From positions 62,001-126,000 of the forward strand of contig NZ_UIDD01000006.1 in NCBI RefSeq assembly GCF_900497695.1: a stretch of DNA of 64,000 nucleotides, read 5' to 3'. The stretch is from Pseudomonas wadenswilerensis. GTDB taxonomy: Bacteria; Pseudomonadota; Gammaproteobacteria; Pseudomonadales; Pseudomonadaceae. The notes under the pieces are model-generated. The model searched no databases and was not told the DNA's origin. It worked only from the letters and a program-made list of their open reading frames with translations. The stretch's first letter is position 1. Each line of letters opens with the position of its first letter. A program made the position numbers and the translations under genes. This document shows, in pieces, positions 46,601 to 54,999 of this stretch.

Positions 46601-47286
46601 ACGTTCTGCAGGTGGCCTTGATTGATCAGGTAGTGGGTCGAGATGGTGTCGCCCAGAAAGACGTCGGCCTGATCGAACGCCACGGCGTTCAGTGCGTTCT
46701 GGTAGGAGGGGTAGGACTGGATGGTGGCGTCAGGGTAATTGGCCAGTACCTCATCCATTGGCAGGTAGTGATAGACCATGCTCAGGCGCAGGCCTGCCAG
46801 GCCGGTGTCCAGGGGGCGGACTTCGTTCTCGCGGGTCACCAGTACCGGTTGATCCACGGCATAGGGGATGGACAGGGCGATGCCGGGCGTGGCTGCCTCG
46901 TAGCCGTTGGTGCTGCCCAGCAGGTCGATCTGGCCTTGAGCCAGGGCTTTCACCGCCTCCTGGCGGGTGGCGTAGCGTTGCACCCTGATCGGCAAGCCCA
47001 GGGCCGAGCCGATCAGGCCGGCGAAGTCGGCGGTCAAGCCTTCGTAGTCGCGCCCGCTGGCGGTCATGTCGAAGGGCGGGTAATCCGGCGCCGAAGTTCC
47101 CAGCAGTAACTCGCCCTTGCCTTTGATCCACAGTCGCTGAGCCGGGGTCAGGGGCAGTTTCATGGCGATTGGCTCGGCACGGCTGAACAGGGTGAGCGGG
47201 GTGGCCGCGACGTCGTCCGCCCGTGTGGCAATGCTCAGGCAAGCCAGCACAGCACACAGCAGGAGGGTAAGGCTATGCCTGAGCAT
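43630..47286 (-). CDS. BvgS-like hybrid sensor kinase with two periplasmic Venus-flytrap domains
   Basis: 1218 residues from ATG 47286, with GAGAG seven bases upstream; an in-frame TTG lies at 47298. In order: signal peptide (HSLTLLLCAVLACLSIATRA); two SBP_bac_3 domains (~35-270 and ~295-525); membrane helix LILQVVLGTSLLLLLSLAWN; PAS (~570-690); HisKA with FLATISHEIRTPMNAIIGML; HATPase with GTGLGLAISHD; receiver domain with VIVDCNMPQMNGY; and a C-terminal Hpt domain (QAHKILGPARIIQANGLIKA). This is the BvgS/EvgS/RocS phosphorelay layout. The partner is the LuxR-type regulator encoded just upstream. The signal sensed is unknown. Confidence 0.94.
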   Translation of the reverse strand: MLRHSLTLLLCAVLACLSIATRADDVAATPLTLFSRAEPIAMKLPLTPAQRLWIKGKGELLLGTSAPDYPPFDMTASGRDYEGLTADFAGLIGSALGLPIRVQRYATRQEAVKALAQGQIDLLGSTNGYEAATPGIALSIPYAVDQPVLVTRENEVRPLDTGLAGLRLSMVYHYLPMDEVLANYPDATIQSYPSYQNALNAVAFDQADVFLGDTISTHYLINQGHLQNVKMANFGKHEPVGFSFAVQRSNQMLLELINATLDAVSSSTRESLFKRWSAGSDVLLTDRKLQLSQREERWLSGHPVVRVVVNETAAPLTFFDSAGNFRGIAADLLELIRLRTGLRFEVQRASGISDMIDRLNHDQADVIAAISPSPRRAGTLAISRPYLENSYVLLTRKGADQPDSLEQMTGRRLALTRDSPLFDDLRQRFPGIQLVETESTFYSTSLLASGHVDAAITALINANFSLASQRDLMIRSSVGAEPATFAMATARGAQELASILDKALLSIAPEELGIINSRWRGYSTETDAYWQKYQRLILQVVLGTSLLLLLSLAWNAWMRRQIKQREAAERALNDQLEFMRALLNGTPHPMYVRDRGGLLQSCNDSYLEAVEAQLHDVLGKSIQDSTLGDSCYASQIQADYQKVMREGIPLIVDRPLLLKERELTIYHWILPYRDSLGEVQGIIGGWIDISERRQLIQDLRLAKQRADDANRAKSVFLATISHEIRTPMNAIIGMLELTLTRGDQGHIDRPAIEVAYNSARELLALIGDILDMARIETGHLSLAPEPVNLAELVESVGRVFDGVARQKDLHLSLEIAPQARCEVLLDPLRFKQILSNLVSNAIKFTEQGQVTVHLTLEPGPAPDQPILQVTVQDSGIGIRADDQQRLFLPFAQANPDSNLARSGTGLGLAISHDLCQSMGGNLTLHSVFGQGTRVCISMPLTLLAETSKPAPAAPLPNAVLPPLRVLVIDDHPANLLLIAQQLNFLGLEHASAENGLSGLSAWHQGHFDVVIVDCNMPQMNGYQFAEAVRDHERQYQWPACTILGYTANAQPEVRERCQQVGMDDCLLKPISLNALGQRLAQAPQVQARRQTAAPMPFDLQVLEPVVGDSVHDLHQLLKELLRSFKRDRALLKAIDPLKDALQLRNQAHKILGPARIIQANGLIKACEQLEADCQASQAAPVLERRQRQVVSVMGALEEALQKYLHEQPAQPLGSRGNA

Positions 47287-47294
47287 GGGCGCTC

Positions 47295-47921
47295 TCAAAC
47301 CAGGGCATTGCGTTTCGCCATTTCAATCAGTTCAACCAGAGAACTGGCTTTGAGCTTTTGCATCAGTCGTTTCTTGTAGGTGCTGACCGTCTTGTTGCTG
47401 AGGAACATGCCCTGGGCAATTTCCTTGTTACTTCTGCCTTGGGCAAAAAGTTGCAGTACCATCAGCTCACGATCATTGACCTGTTTGAACAGATCCAGGT
47501 CCGAGGCTGAATCATCGTGTTTGCGTACCGGATTGATGGCCTGGCTGGGGAAATAGTTATAACCCGATAACACCGCTTTTATCGCACTAAGCAACTCGCT
47601 GAGGTCTTCCTGTTTGCACACATAGCCTGCTGCGCCGGAATGCATGCAACGAATGGCAAAAAGCGCTGGCGATTGTGCGGTCAGTATCAGGATTTTCAGC
47701 GGGATGCCCATGGCATGGAAACGCGAGAGCACTTCCAGGCCGTCCAGCCGCGGAATGCTGATGTCGAGGATGATCAAGTCCGGCAGGCATTCGCGGACCA
47801 TCTGCATGGCGTCTACGCCGTTGTCCGATTCACCGACCACTCGATAGCCTTCATTCTCCAGAAGCATGCGCACCGCCAGGCGGATGACCGGGTGATCGTC
47901 GACGATGAAGACAGAATACAT
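47295..47921 (-). CDS. LuxR-type response regulator (BvgA/RocA-like)
   Basis: 208 residues from ATG 47921 (MYSVFIVDDHPVIRLAVRML). The receiver domain has the acidic DD and the phospho-acceptor Asp in LPDLIILDISIPRLDGLEVL, with K in CKQEDLSELL. The LuxR helix-turn-helix is QLFAQGRSNKEIAQGMFLSN then KTVSTYKKRLMQKL. It ends 8 bp before the hybrid kinase start, so the two form an operon and probably a phosphorelay. Confidence 0.94.
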   Translation of the reverse strand: MYSVFIVDDHPVIRLAVRMLLENEGYRVVGESDNGVDAMQMVRECLPDLIILDISIPRLDGLEVLSRFHAMGIPLKILILTAQSPALFAIRCMHSGAAGYVCKQEDLSELLSAIKAVLSGYNYFPSQAINPVRKHDDSASDLDLFKQVNDRELMVLQLFAQGRSNKEIAQGMFLSNKTVSTYKKRLMQKLKASSLVELIEMAKRNALV

Positions 47922-48151
47922 GTTGAACTTTCCATAAAAGTGCCAGAGGGGTAGGGGCACCTTAGCGCAGAAAGAACAGGTCGCACATGAACTTGAGGTG
48001 AGTTAATTGATATATAGGAAAAGTCCTACTAACTTTGAAATATAGGATTACAGAGGCTTCTGCTAGATAGGGGTGTCAATGCTATAGATGGTAAGGTTAT
48101 GTTGCGAAAGTTTCGGGTTGTTTATATTTGTTTCAAGTGTGTCAGTAATTT

Positions 48152-48182
48152 CCTGTACTGCCCGGTTGCCGGGCAGTACAGG
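48152..48182. terminator. Large palindrome downstream of dgt
   Basis: Perfect 14-bp arms CCTGTACTGCCCGG/CCGGGCAGTACAGG around a three-base loop, eight bases after the dgt stop. It probably acts as a terminator or 3'-end stabiliser for dgt. The upstream part of this gap (47960-48150) is AT-rich and holds the promoter of the response regulator gene; nothing else was seen there. Confidence 0.75.
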
Positions 48183-48189
48183 CGGTTGA

Positions 48190-49527
48190 TCAGCTCGGGC
48201 TCGAGCGGCCGGTCATTTCACGGGCCATTTCACTGGCATAACTGTCGGTCATCCCGGCAATGAAATCGATCATGCGCAGGAACGAGGTGTGTAGGGAGGC
48301 ATCCGGGCTCGGCGCGTTCTTGCCCAACAGGTCGAGAATCCGCCGGCTCTTGAACGAGGGTGTACGCCCGCCATGTTGCTCCAGGGCGGCGCCACAGAAC
48401 GAATTGAGCAGGATCTCCAGGGTCGTGTAGGCGCCGATTTCATGCAGGGTCTTGCGCTTGTCCTGGAAAATCTTCTTGCGTGCGATGTCTTTGGCCTGCA
48501 GCACACAGCGTTTGGCCGGGCCGTGCATATGCTCGACCAGGTCACCGTTGAGTGTGCCGGCCAGCAACGCGTCCTGTTGTTCGACGAAAGCGCGCGCCGC
48601 GGCATTGGTCAGGTGCTCAATGGCCTTGCCGCGCAGGATCGCCAGTTTGCGCCGGCGCGAATCGTCCGGGCCCAACTGGCGGTAGGTTTCCGGCAGGTCG
48701 TCACCCACCAGGCTCAGCAGCAGCGACTCGACCTCGGCGTAGTCGAGCAGGTCCATTTCCAGGCCGTCTTCAAGGTCGATCAGGGCGTAGCAGATGTCAT
48801 CGGCCGCCTCCATCAGGTACACCAACGGGTGACGGGCCCAGCGTTGCTCTTCCAGTTGCGGCAGGCCGAGCTTGCGGGCGATCTGTTCGAGCAACGGCAG
48901 TTCGCTCTGGTAGCAGCCAAATTTGTGTTTCTTGTACCCCAGGGCGTCGGCGTGACGTGCAGTCCAGGGGTATTTGAGGTAAGTACCCAGCGTGGCGTAA
49001 GTCAGCCGCGTGCCGCCGTCGAACTGGTGGTATTCCAGTTGGGTGAGGACGCGAAAGCCCTGGGCGTTACCTTCGAAGTTGAGAAAATCGCCGCGTTCGG
49101 CGGCGCTCATCGCATCCAGCCAGCCGCGCCCGGCGGCCTGTTGGAACCAGTGGCGTATGGCATCCTCGCCGGAGTGGCCGAAGGGTGGGTTGCCGATGTC
49201 ATGAGCCAGGCACGCTGACTGCACGACCATGCCCAGGTCGCTGGGTTCACACCACTGCGGCAGGCTGGCGCGCAGGGTTTCGCCGACGCGCATGCCCAGT
49301 GAGCGGCCGACGCAGCTGACTTCCAGGGAGTGGGTCAGGCGGGTGTGGATGTGGTCGTTGCTCGACACCGGGTGCACCTGGGTCTTGCGCCCCAGGCGGC
49401 GGAAGGCGCCGGAGAAGATGATCCGGTCGTGGTCTTTGTGGAACGGGCTGCGGCCGAGTTCTTCCGGGCTGTGCAGGGGTTTGCCGAGGCGTTCGCGGGT
49501 GAGCAGGGTGTGCCAATCCAAGGCCAT
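48190..49527 (-). CDS. dgt: dGTPase-like deoxyribonucleoside triphosphohydrolase
   Basis: 445 residues ([20 protein letters not shown]). HD-domain metal ligands are H in [13 protein letters not shown] in [20 protein letters not shown], and D in [38 protein letters not shown] is the family substrate loop. It hydrolyses dNTPs to nucleosides and triphosphate. It is about 50 residues shorter than E. coli Dgt, as in the type-2 dgt family. Confidence 0.93.
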   Translation of the reverse strand: MALDWHTLLTRERLGKPLHSPEELGRSPFHKDHDRIIFSGAFRRLGRKTQVHPVSSNDHIHTRLTHSLEVSCVGRSLGMRVGETLRASLPQWCEPSDLGMVVQSACLAHDIGNPPFGHSGEDAIRHWFQQAAGRGWLDAMSAAERGDFLNFEGNAQGFRVLTQLEYHQFDGGTRLTYATLGTYLKYPWTARHADALGYKKHKFGCYQSELPLLEQIARKLGLPQLEEQRWARHPLVYLMEAADDICYALIDLEDGLEMDLLDYAEVESLLLSLVGDDLPETYRQLGPDDSRRRKLAILRGKAIEHLTNAAARAFVEQQDALLAGTLNGDLVEHMHGPAKRCVLQAKDIARKKIFQDKRKTLHEIGAYTTLEILLNSFCGAALEQHGGRTPSFKSRRILDLLGKNAPSPDASLHTSFLRMIDFIAGMTDSYASEMAREMTGRSSPS

Positions 49528-49986
49528 TTCTCCGGTGCGGGGGGCAGGGGGGTAGCTTCGTGGTTTGGGTCGGGGGGTGCAAGTGGCTTTGTGAGCTTAT
49601 CCGTTTGCTGTATGGGCGTTGCGGGCCCCTTCCGCCTTTACGGCGGCTTACTTTTTTCAGTCGAAAAAAAGTAAGCAAAAATTCTTGCCCCACCAGGGGC
49701 CCTACGCTGCGCTTCGGGTCCCCTCGTTCCGGTGTCGCTACGGGGCATTGCGAACTACGAGTTGCAAGCAACTCTACGTTTCGCAACTTCGGCTAACGCC
49801 GAAGGTGCTGCGCACTAGCCCCTTCGCAACACCTCCACTCGGCCCTTCTGGTTAACGGGGCCGGTGGATCAAGATCAAAAGCAGATCAAGAGCACAATTC
49901 GCTTCGCTCTTGCTAAGCGCGCAGATCTGTGGGAGCGGGCTTGACCCGCGATCGAGCGCGCAGCGGTCGTAGTTCAGGCGCTGCAC
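49528..49986. repeat. Non-coding repetitive spacer with a REP element
   Basis: No credible gene. From about 49640 to 49860 the sequence has the look of a dispersed Pseudomonas intergenic element: TTTTTTTCAGTCGAAAAAAAG-like inverted A/T runs, then CTTGCCCCACCAGGGGCCC and ACTACGAGTTGCAAGCAACT. Short open frames over it on both strands have no natural protein composition. At 49927-49952, CTGTGGGAGCGGGCTTGACC with CCCGCGAT is a REP-type sequence containing the hairpin GCGGG/CCCGC. Confidence 0.6.
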
Positions 49987-50319
49987 TTAACGCTTGCTAC
50001 CAGCCCCTTGCATGGCCAGCTTCAACAACGGAATCAAGCTGGTCCCCAGGCGCACCAGGCGGCTGACGCTGCCGCTGCGGGCGCCCTTGCCGGTCAGGAA
50101 ACCCAGCAGCACCACGGCACCAATGCCCCACAGCGGCGCGTGCTTGATGCCCAGGCCGCCTTGCAGTGAGTCGCCCATGGAGCGCAAACGGGTGAGGGGG
50201 TTGAGCAGTTGCCCGGACTCATGGCGAATTTCCTGGCGGTGCATCTCCAGGCGCAGGCGCACCAAGGCCTTGCGCAGTTCCCGGCGATTGGTGGTTTGCG
50301 GTAGTTCAGGCAGGCTCAT
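49987..50319 (-). CDS. Small membrane-associated protein, YqjK-like position
   Basis: 110 residues. A basic helical N-terminus (NRRELRKALVRLRLEMHRQE) is followed by one hydrophobic stretch (LWGIGAVVLLGFLTGKGARS) and a shorter one near the C-terminus (LGTSLIPLLKLAM). The start overlaps the stop of the preceding holin-like gene by four bases. In E. coli the yqjD-yqjE-yqjK genes form a similar trio of small membrane proteins. The function is unknown. Confidence 0.8.
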   Translation of the reverse strand: MSLPELPQTTNRRELRKALVRLRLEMHRQEIRHESGQLLNPLTRLRSMGDSLQGGLGIKHAPLWGIGAVVLLGFLTGKGARSGSVSRLVRLGTSLIPLLKLAMQGAGSKR

Positions 50320-50693
50320 GGCAACAGGCGCTCCCGGTCCTTGGCAAGTTCTTCGAGGGTCGAGCTGAAGGGTGACGATTCATCGAACACCGCCGCCTTC
50401 AGACGCAGGCCGCAAAACAGCGCCGCCAGCCCGTAGAACACGCACAGGCCAATGATGCCGGCCAGGCGATAACTGTCCCAGAGCATCACCAGCACCAGGC
50501 CGGAGAGGGCGGTCAGCAACAGCAGGGCAAATACCAGGGCCAGCCCGGCGAACAGCAGCAAGCTGAGGGTCCGCGCTTTCTGCTCCTGCAGTTCGATGCC
50601 GAACAGTTCGACATGGCCATGCAGCAGGCCCAGCACCGCAGCGCCGAGACGCTTGCTGGAGGGGCCGGCACCGGCGAGTGGTTCGCTTTCCAT
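50316..50693 (-). CDS. Phage-holin-family/YqjE-like membrane protein
   Basis: 125 residues with two adjacent hydrophobic helices (LLLFAGLALVFALLLLTALS, LAGIIGLCVFYGLAALFCGL), as in the phage holin family (YqjE). Despite the family name there is no phage context. It is encoded between a DUF883 protein and a YqjK-like protein with tight spacing. A stationary-phase membrane role is inferred from the E. coli counterparts. Confidence 0.85.
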   Translation of the reverse strand: MESEPLAGAGPSSKRLGAAVLGLLHGHVELFGIELQEQKARTLSLLLFAGLALVFALLLLTALSGLVLVMLWDSYRLAGIIGLCVFYGLAALFCGLRLKAAVFDESSPFSSTLEELAKDRERLLP

Positions 50694-50702
50694 GCTCGGT
50701 CC

Positions 50703-51017
50703 TCAGCGGCGGGTGGCCAAGAGGCCGATCAGAAAGCCAACGCCGGCGGCAATGCCGATCGACTGCCAGGGGTTGCCTTGTACGTAGTCTTCGGTTGCGC
50801 TCAGGGCCGCCTGGCCGCGTTCGCGGACCGAATCCTGGGTCAGTTGCAGGGTTTCCCGGGCGCGCAGCAGGCTGTCATGGATCTGTTCGCGCAGGTCGTC
50901 GGCCTGATCGCCAGCCAGGGTTGCAGTGTGCTCCAGCAGCTTCTCGGTATCGCGTACCAGGGTCTGGAAGTCAGCCATCAATATGTCTTGAGCAGTCTTT
51001 GCCGATTTGCTGGCCAT
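50703..51017 (-). CDS. DUF883/ElaB-YqjD-like protein
   Basis: 104 residues from ATG 51017 (MASKSAKTAQDILMADFQTL). A long amphipathic helix (LVRDTEKLLEHTATLAGDQA) leads to the conserved tail VQGNPWQSIGIAAGVGFLIG LL, a C-terminal membrane anchor. E. coli YqjD and ElaB bind ribosomes and anchor them to the inner membrane in stationary phase. It is the first gene of the three-gene minus-strand group. A longer frame to 51083 is in frame but unsupported. Confidence 0.9.
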   Translation of the reverse strand: MASKSAKTAQDILMADFQTLVRDTEKLLEHTATLAGDQADDLREQIHDSLLRARETLQLTQDSVRERGQAALSATEDYVQGNPWQSIGIAAGVGFLIGLLATRR

Positions 51018-51088
51018 GGGGCTCTCCCTAACAGTGTGTGTGGCTATTTCGAGTCGTGGGCGCGGGCGAAGGTTCAAGTGCAATTTGC

Positions 51089-51104
51089 TGGTACAGCTTT
51101 TGCT
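51089..51104 (+). promoter_or_regulatory. Sigma-54 promoter candidate upstream of the ammonium transporter
   Basis: TGGTACAGCTTTTGCT fits TGGYRYR-N4-TTGCW exactly, with GG and GC ten bases apart. It lies about 215 bp before the amt start, giving a long leader. Ammonium transporter genes are usually driven by NtrC and sigma-54 under nitrogen limitation. No unambiguous NtrC site was seen upstream. The rest of 51018-51317 shows nothing else. Confidence 0.6.
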
Positions 51105-51317
51105 TTGCCGTGGTGCGCCGGGGCCGGTGCCTGCGCCGATTGTGGGCGCGGGCGAATACCGGACCTGTAAACCTTAACCCAATCCACGACAAACCCAAGG
51201 AAAAACTCCCGTACTACCCGGATCGGCCAGGGAGGTGGCCGCAACGACGATCCAGACTGGTGCACGAAGGAGTGTTTTTGAGCTGTCTTGGTGCTTTTTT
51301 GCAGGCCTGCCTACTCC

Positions 51318-52526
51318 ATGGAAAATTTGCAAAGCGCAGTGGACACCCTGGTCCACGGCTCCAACACGCTGTTCATTCTGCTCGGTGCGGTGATGGTTCT
51401 GGCCATGCACGCAGGTTTTGCCTTCCTTGAGGTGGGCACCGTGCGGCACAAGAACCAGGTCAACGCCTTGTCGAAGATTCTCAGCGATTTTGCCGTGTCG
51501 ACCCTGGCCTATTTCTTTATCGGCTACTGGATTTCCTACGGTGTCAGTTTTCTACAGCCGGCACAGGTGTTGAGCCAGGAGCATGGCTACAGCCTGGTGA
51601 AGTTCTTCTTCCTGCTGACCTTTGCCGCGGCGATCCCAGCGATCATCTCCGGCGGCATCGCCGAGCGTGCACGCTTCGCCCCGCAATTGTGCGCCACGGT
51701 GCTGATCGTCGCCTTCGTCTATCCGTTTTTCGAAGGTATCGTCTGGAATGGCAACTTTGGCATGCAGGTCTGGCTGGCGGAGCGTTTTGGCGCGGGTTTT
51801 CATGACTTTGCCGGCTCCGTCGTGGTGCATGCCATGGGGGGCTGGCTGGCGCTGGCGGCAGTATTGCTGCTGGGACCGCGCAACGGCCGTTACCGCGACG
51901 GCAAGCTGGTGGCTTTTGCGCCGTCGAACATTCCGTTCCTGGCCCTGGGGTCGTGGATTCTGATCGTCGGCTGGTTCGGCTTCAACGTCATGAGCGCGCA
52001 AACCCTGCAAGGGGTCAGTGGCCTGGTGGCAGTCAACTCCTTGATGGCCATGGTCGGCGGCACCGTGGCCGCCTTGCTGGTCGGGCGCAACGACCCGGGC
52101 TTCCTGCACAACGGCCCGCTGGCCGGGCTGGTGGCGGTGTGCGCAGGTTCTGACCTGATGCACCCGGTGGGCGCGCTGGCCACCGGGGCGATTGCCGGAG
52201 CCTTGTTTGTCTGGTGCTTTATTGCCGCGCAGAACACCTGGAAGATCGATGACGTGTTGGGCGTGTGGCCGCTGCATGGCCTGTGCGGAGTGTGGGGCGG
52301 GATTGCCTGCGGGATCTTCGGCCAGAGCGCCTTGGGCGGCCTGGGTGGGGTCAGCCTGATCAGCCAGTTGATCGGCAGCCTGGCCGGGGTGCTGGTGGCC
52401 TTGCTCGGCGGCTTTGCCGTGTATGGCAGCATCAAGCTGTTGCATGGCCTGCGCCTGAGCCAGGAGCAAGAGTACTACGGCGCCGACCTGTCGATTCACA
52501 AGATCGGCGCCACCAGCCAGGACTGA
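51318..52526 (+). CDS. amtB: Ammonium transporter (Amt family)
   Basis: 402 residues from ATG 51318 (MENLQSAVDTLVHGSNTLFI) with eleven predicted membrane helices. The twin pore histidines are in FAGSVVVHAMGGW and LGVWPLHGLCGVWGG. The Amt signature DFAGSVVVHAMGG is intact, as is GGIAERARF. It has no cleavable signal peptide, unlike E. coli AmtB. No glnK gene adjoins, so PII control would act from elsewhere. A sigma-54 type promoter lies upstream. Confidence 0.93.
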   Translation: MENLQSAVDTLVHGSNTLFILLGAVMVLAMHAGFAFLEVGTVRHKNQVNALSKILSDFAVSTLAYFFIGYWISYGVSFLQPAQVLSQEHGYSLVKFFFLLTFAAAIPAIISGGIAERARFAPQLCATVLIVAFVYPFFEGIVWNGNFGMQVWLAERFGAGFHDFAGSVVVHAMGGWLALAAVLLLGPRNGRYRDGKLVAFAPSNIPFLALGSWILIVGWFGFNVMSAQTLQGVSGLVAVNSLMAMVGGTVAALLVGRNDPGFLHNGPLAGLVAVCAGSDLMHPVGALATGAIAGALFVWCFIAAQNTWKIDDVLGVWPLHGLCGVWGGIACGIFGQSALGGLGGVSLISQLIGSLAGVLVALLGGFAVYGSIKLLHGLRLSQEQEYYGADLSIHKIGATSQD

Positions 52527-52530
52527 CGGT

Positions 52531-54489
52531 TCAGCGCCCTGCGAGCAAGCGCGCCTCGCAGGCTTCCACGGCGCTCAGCGGGCCGCTGACCAGCACAGCA
52601 TCGCCCGCGTGCAGACAGGTGCCGGTGTCTACATTCAGCTCCTCGCCCTGGCGATGCACAGCCTGCAGTTCAACACCCAATTGTTCCAGGCCCAGATCGC
52701 TCAGGGTTCGGCCGCAGGCATAGGCTTCGGCGCCGAGGTTGACCGCGTGCATCATCGCCTTGGGCAGGCCCTCGCTGTCGACCGGGCTGGTCTGGGCGCC
52801 ATGGTAGAAGGCATGCAGCAGCCGGTAGCGGGTCTTGCGCACTTCATCTACCCGTTGCTGCACCTGATCCTGTGGCAGGCCGAGCATCACCAGGGCATGG
52901 GAGGCCAGCATCAGGCTCGACTCCAGCAGTTCCGGGACCACGGCAGTGGCGCCAGCGGCACGCAATTCGTCGCGCTGGCTGTCGTCGCGGGTGCGTACCA
53001 GGATCTGCACCTGGGCATGACGCTCGCGGGCGGCTTTCAACACGCTCAGGGCGATGTCGGTCTTGTCCACCGCAATCACCAGCAAGCGCGCGCGCTCAAG
53101 GCCGATGGCGGTGAGCAGTTCGCCGCGGCGTGAGTCGCCGTAGTGCACGCAGTTTTCTCCGGCGGCGGCTTCCTGGACCCGCACCGGGTCGTCATCCAGG
53201 GCAATGAAGGGGATGTCCTCGCGGCGCAGGAAGCGCCCGATCGACTGGCCGACGCGGCCGTAGCCGCAGATCAGCACGTGGCCGTTCATCGCGGCGCTTT
53301 GTGCTTCGATCTCTTCCAGATGAACCTCCTGGTTGGGCTTGCGGTGCAGGCGGGCGGCGATTGTCGGAGCGGCCCGCAGCAGCAGCGGGGTGACCAGCAT
53401 CGAGCAGAAGGTCGCGGCCAGCAGCAGGTGACCGAGTTCCTCGGGCAGCAGGCGGGTCTGTTGCATCTGCGCCATCAGGGCGAAACAGAACTCGCCGCCC
53501 TGGGCCAGGGCCAGGCCGCTGCGCCAGGCGGTCTCGGCATCACTGCCGCGCAAGCGCACCAGTGCGGCCACCACAGAGCCTTTGATCAGCAGCAGGGCGA
53601 GGGTCAGGGCAAGGAGCTGCCAGCCATGGGTGGCGAACAGCTGCAGGTCGATGAGCATGCCGATACTGACGAAGAACAGCCCGAGCAAAATGTCCCGGAA
53701 TGGGCGGATATCGGCTTCGATCTGATGGCGGTAATTGCTTTCTCCCAGCAACATGCCGGCGAGGAACGCGCCCAGGGCCGGCGACAGGCCCAGCAGGTGG
53801 GTCAACCAGGCGGTCAACAGCACGATCACCAGGGCCAGCAGGACGAACAGCTCGGCCGAATGCGAGCTGGCCACCTCATGGAACAGCCGCGGCAGCAGCC
53901 AGCGGCTGGCCAGCAGCAGGCCGAAGAAGAGGATCACGGTCTTGCCCAGGGTCAGCGGCAAAGCCCAGTACCAGGCCTGGCCGCCCTGGCCGGCAAACAC
54001 CGGTACCAGGGTCAGCAGCAACACTGCCACCACGTCCTGGAACAGCAGCACGCCGATGGCATTCTGACCATGACTGCTGAAAATCTCGCCGAGGCTGGTC
54101 AGCTCCTTGCTGACGATCGCCGTCGACGACAGCGCCAGGCCCGCGCCCAGCATCAAGGCCACGTTGGGTTGCATGCCGAGCAGAACCAGCAGTCCGGCGA
54201 GGAGCAGGCTGGTGCAGATCACCTGCAGGCTGCCGAGGCCAAACACCACCTTGCGCAAGGCGAGCATTTTCGACAGGGAAAATTCCAGTCCCAGGGAAAA
54301 CAGCAAAAAGACCACGCCCATTTCAGCCAGGTCCGGCAGCTCTTCACTTTCGTTGACCCAGTCCAGGGCGGTAGGGCCGACGAACAGGCCGACACACAAA
54401 TAGCCAAGTACCGGCGGCAACTTCAGGCGCCGGAAGAACGCGATGACGACCAGCGATGAGGCCAGGATGATCAACAGGTTGGCAAACAC
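52531..54489 (-). CDS. Kef-type monovalent cation:proton antiporter (CPA2)
   Basis: 652 residues. About twelve N-terminal membrane helices form the exchanger domain (VLGYLCVGLFVGPTALDW, LFSLGLEFSLSKML, ALSSTAIVSKELTSLG, FQDVVAVLLLTLVPVF). The cytoplasmic RCK/TrkA-N domain has the dinucleotide motif HVLICGYGRVGQSIGRFLRR. A TrkA-C domain ends the protein (LGVELQAVHRQGEELNVDTG). It probably exchanges K+ or Na+ for H+. It converges on amtB with 4 bp between the stops. Confidence 0.92.
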   Translation of the reverse strand: MFANLLIILASSLVVIAFFRRLKLPPVLGYLCVGLFVGPTALDWVNESEELPDLAEMGVVFLLFSLGLEFSLSKMLALRKVVFGLGSLQVICTSLLLAGLLVLLGMQPNVALMLGAGLALSSTAIVSKELTSLGEIFSSHGQNAIGVLLFQDVVAVLLLTLVPVFAGQGGQAWYWALPLTLGKTVILFFGLLLASRWLLPRLFHEVASSHSAELFVLLALVIVLLTAWLTHLLGLSPALGAFLAGMLLGESNYRHQIEADIRPFRDILLGLFFVSIGMLIDLQLFATHGWQLLALTLALLLIKGSVVAALVRLRGSDAETAWRSGLALAQGGEFCFALMAQMQQTRLLPEELGHLLLAATFCSMLVTPLLLRAAPTIAARLHRKPNQEVHLEEIEAQSAAMNGHVLICGYGRVGQSIGRFLRREDIPFIALDDDPVRVQEAAAGENCVHYGDSRRGELLTAIGLERARLLVIAVDKTDIALSVLKAARERHAQVQILVRTRDDSQRDELRAAGATAVVPELLESSLMLASHALVMLGLPQDQVQQRVDEVRKTRYRLLHAFYHGAQTSPVDSEGLPKAMMHAVNLGAEAYACGRTLSDLGLEQLGVELQAVHRQGEELNVDTGTCLHAGDAVLVSGPLSAVEACEARLLAGR

Positions 54490-54667
54490 AAAACACTCCC
54501 TTGCGAAAACAGCGAAAAAACCATTAAGTCTGAACGACTTACGCCATTTGGCCGTTGATGTGCATCAGCACTTCAATGTCATTGGCCGGTTTCAGGGGCG
54601 GCGCTCGACTGGCCCCGATTGCAGACCTAGAATAATGATCCGTTCCTACAGTTGCTGGTACCCATAA

Positions 54668-54904
54668 ATGCCACCTGAATGCCAATTGTTCGGCACCCTG
54701 GGCTGTCACCTGTGCGAAGTGGCCGAGGCGCTGCTGATGCCGTTTGTCGAGCATGGCCTGTTGGTCGAACTGGTCGATATCGCCGAGCACGAGGGGATGA
54801 TCGACACCTATGGCCTGCTCATTCCGGTGTTGCGCCGTTGCGATACCGGGGCCGAGCTGCGCTGGCCCTTCGATGCCGAGCAGGTCGTGACCTTCCTGGG
54901 GTGA
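54668..54904 (+). CDS. Glutaredoxin-like DUF836 protein
   Basis: 78 residues: MPPECQLFGTLGCHLCEVAE. The CxxC motif (CHLC) at the start of helix 1 and the VPVL-like loop (IPVLRRCDTGAELRWPF) place it in the small thioredoxin-fold DUF836 family. It is probably a thiol redox protein, but the partner is unknown. Its start is 178 bp from the divergent Kef gene. Confidence 0.88.
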   Translation: MPPECQLFGTLGCHLCEVAEALLMPFVEHGLLVELVDIAEHEGMIDTYGLLIPVLRRCDTGAELRWPFDAEQVVTFLG

Positions 54905-54999
54905 TGGTTCGGTCTTGGCGGGTATCTTTCCCGTCGTGCGCAACGCTGTGCTGATGTGGACAATCCTTGGCTTCTCTTACCTCGCCAAGGAGCGGCACC

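Noticed and set aside
49247..49855. Short open frames in the spacer upstream of dgt
   Set aside because: They cover a repetitive intergenic element on both strands and have no natural protein composition.
51289..51303. Second sigma-54-like sequence (TTGGTGCTTTTTTGCA) near the amtB start
   Set aside because: GG and GC are nine instead of ten bases apart, and it lies too close to the start codon.
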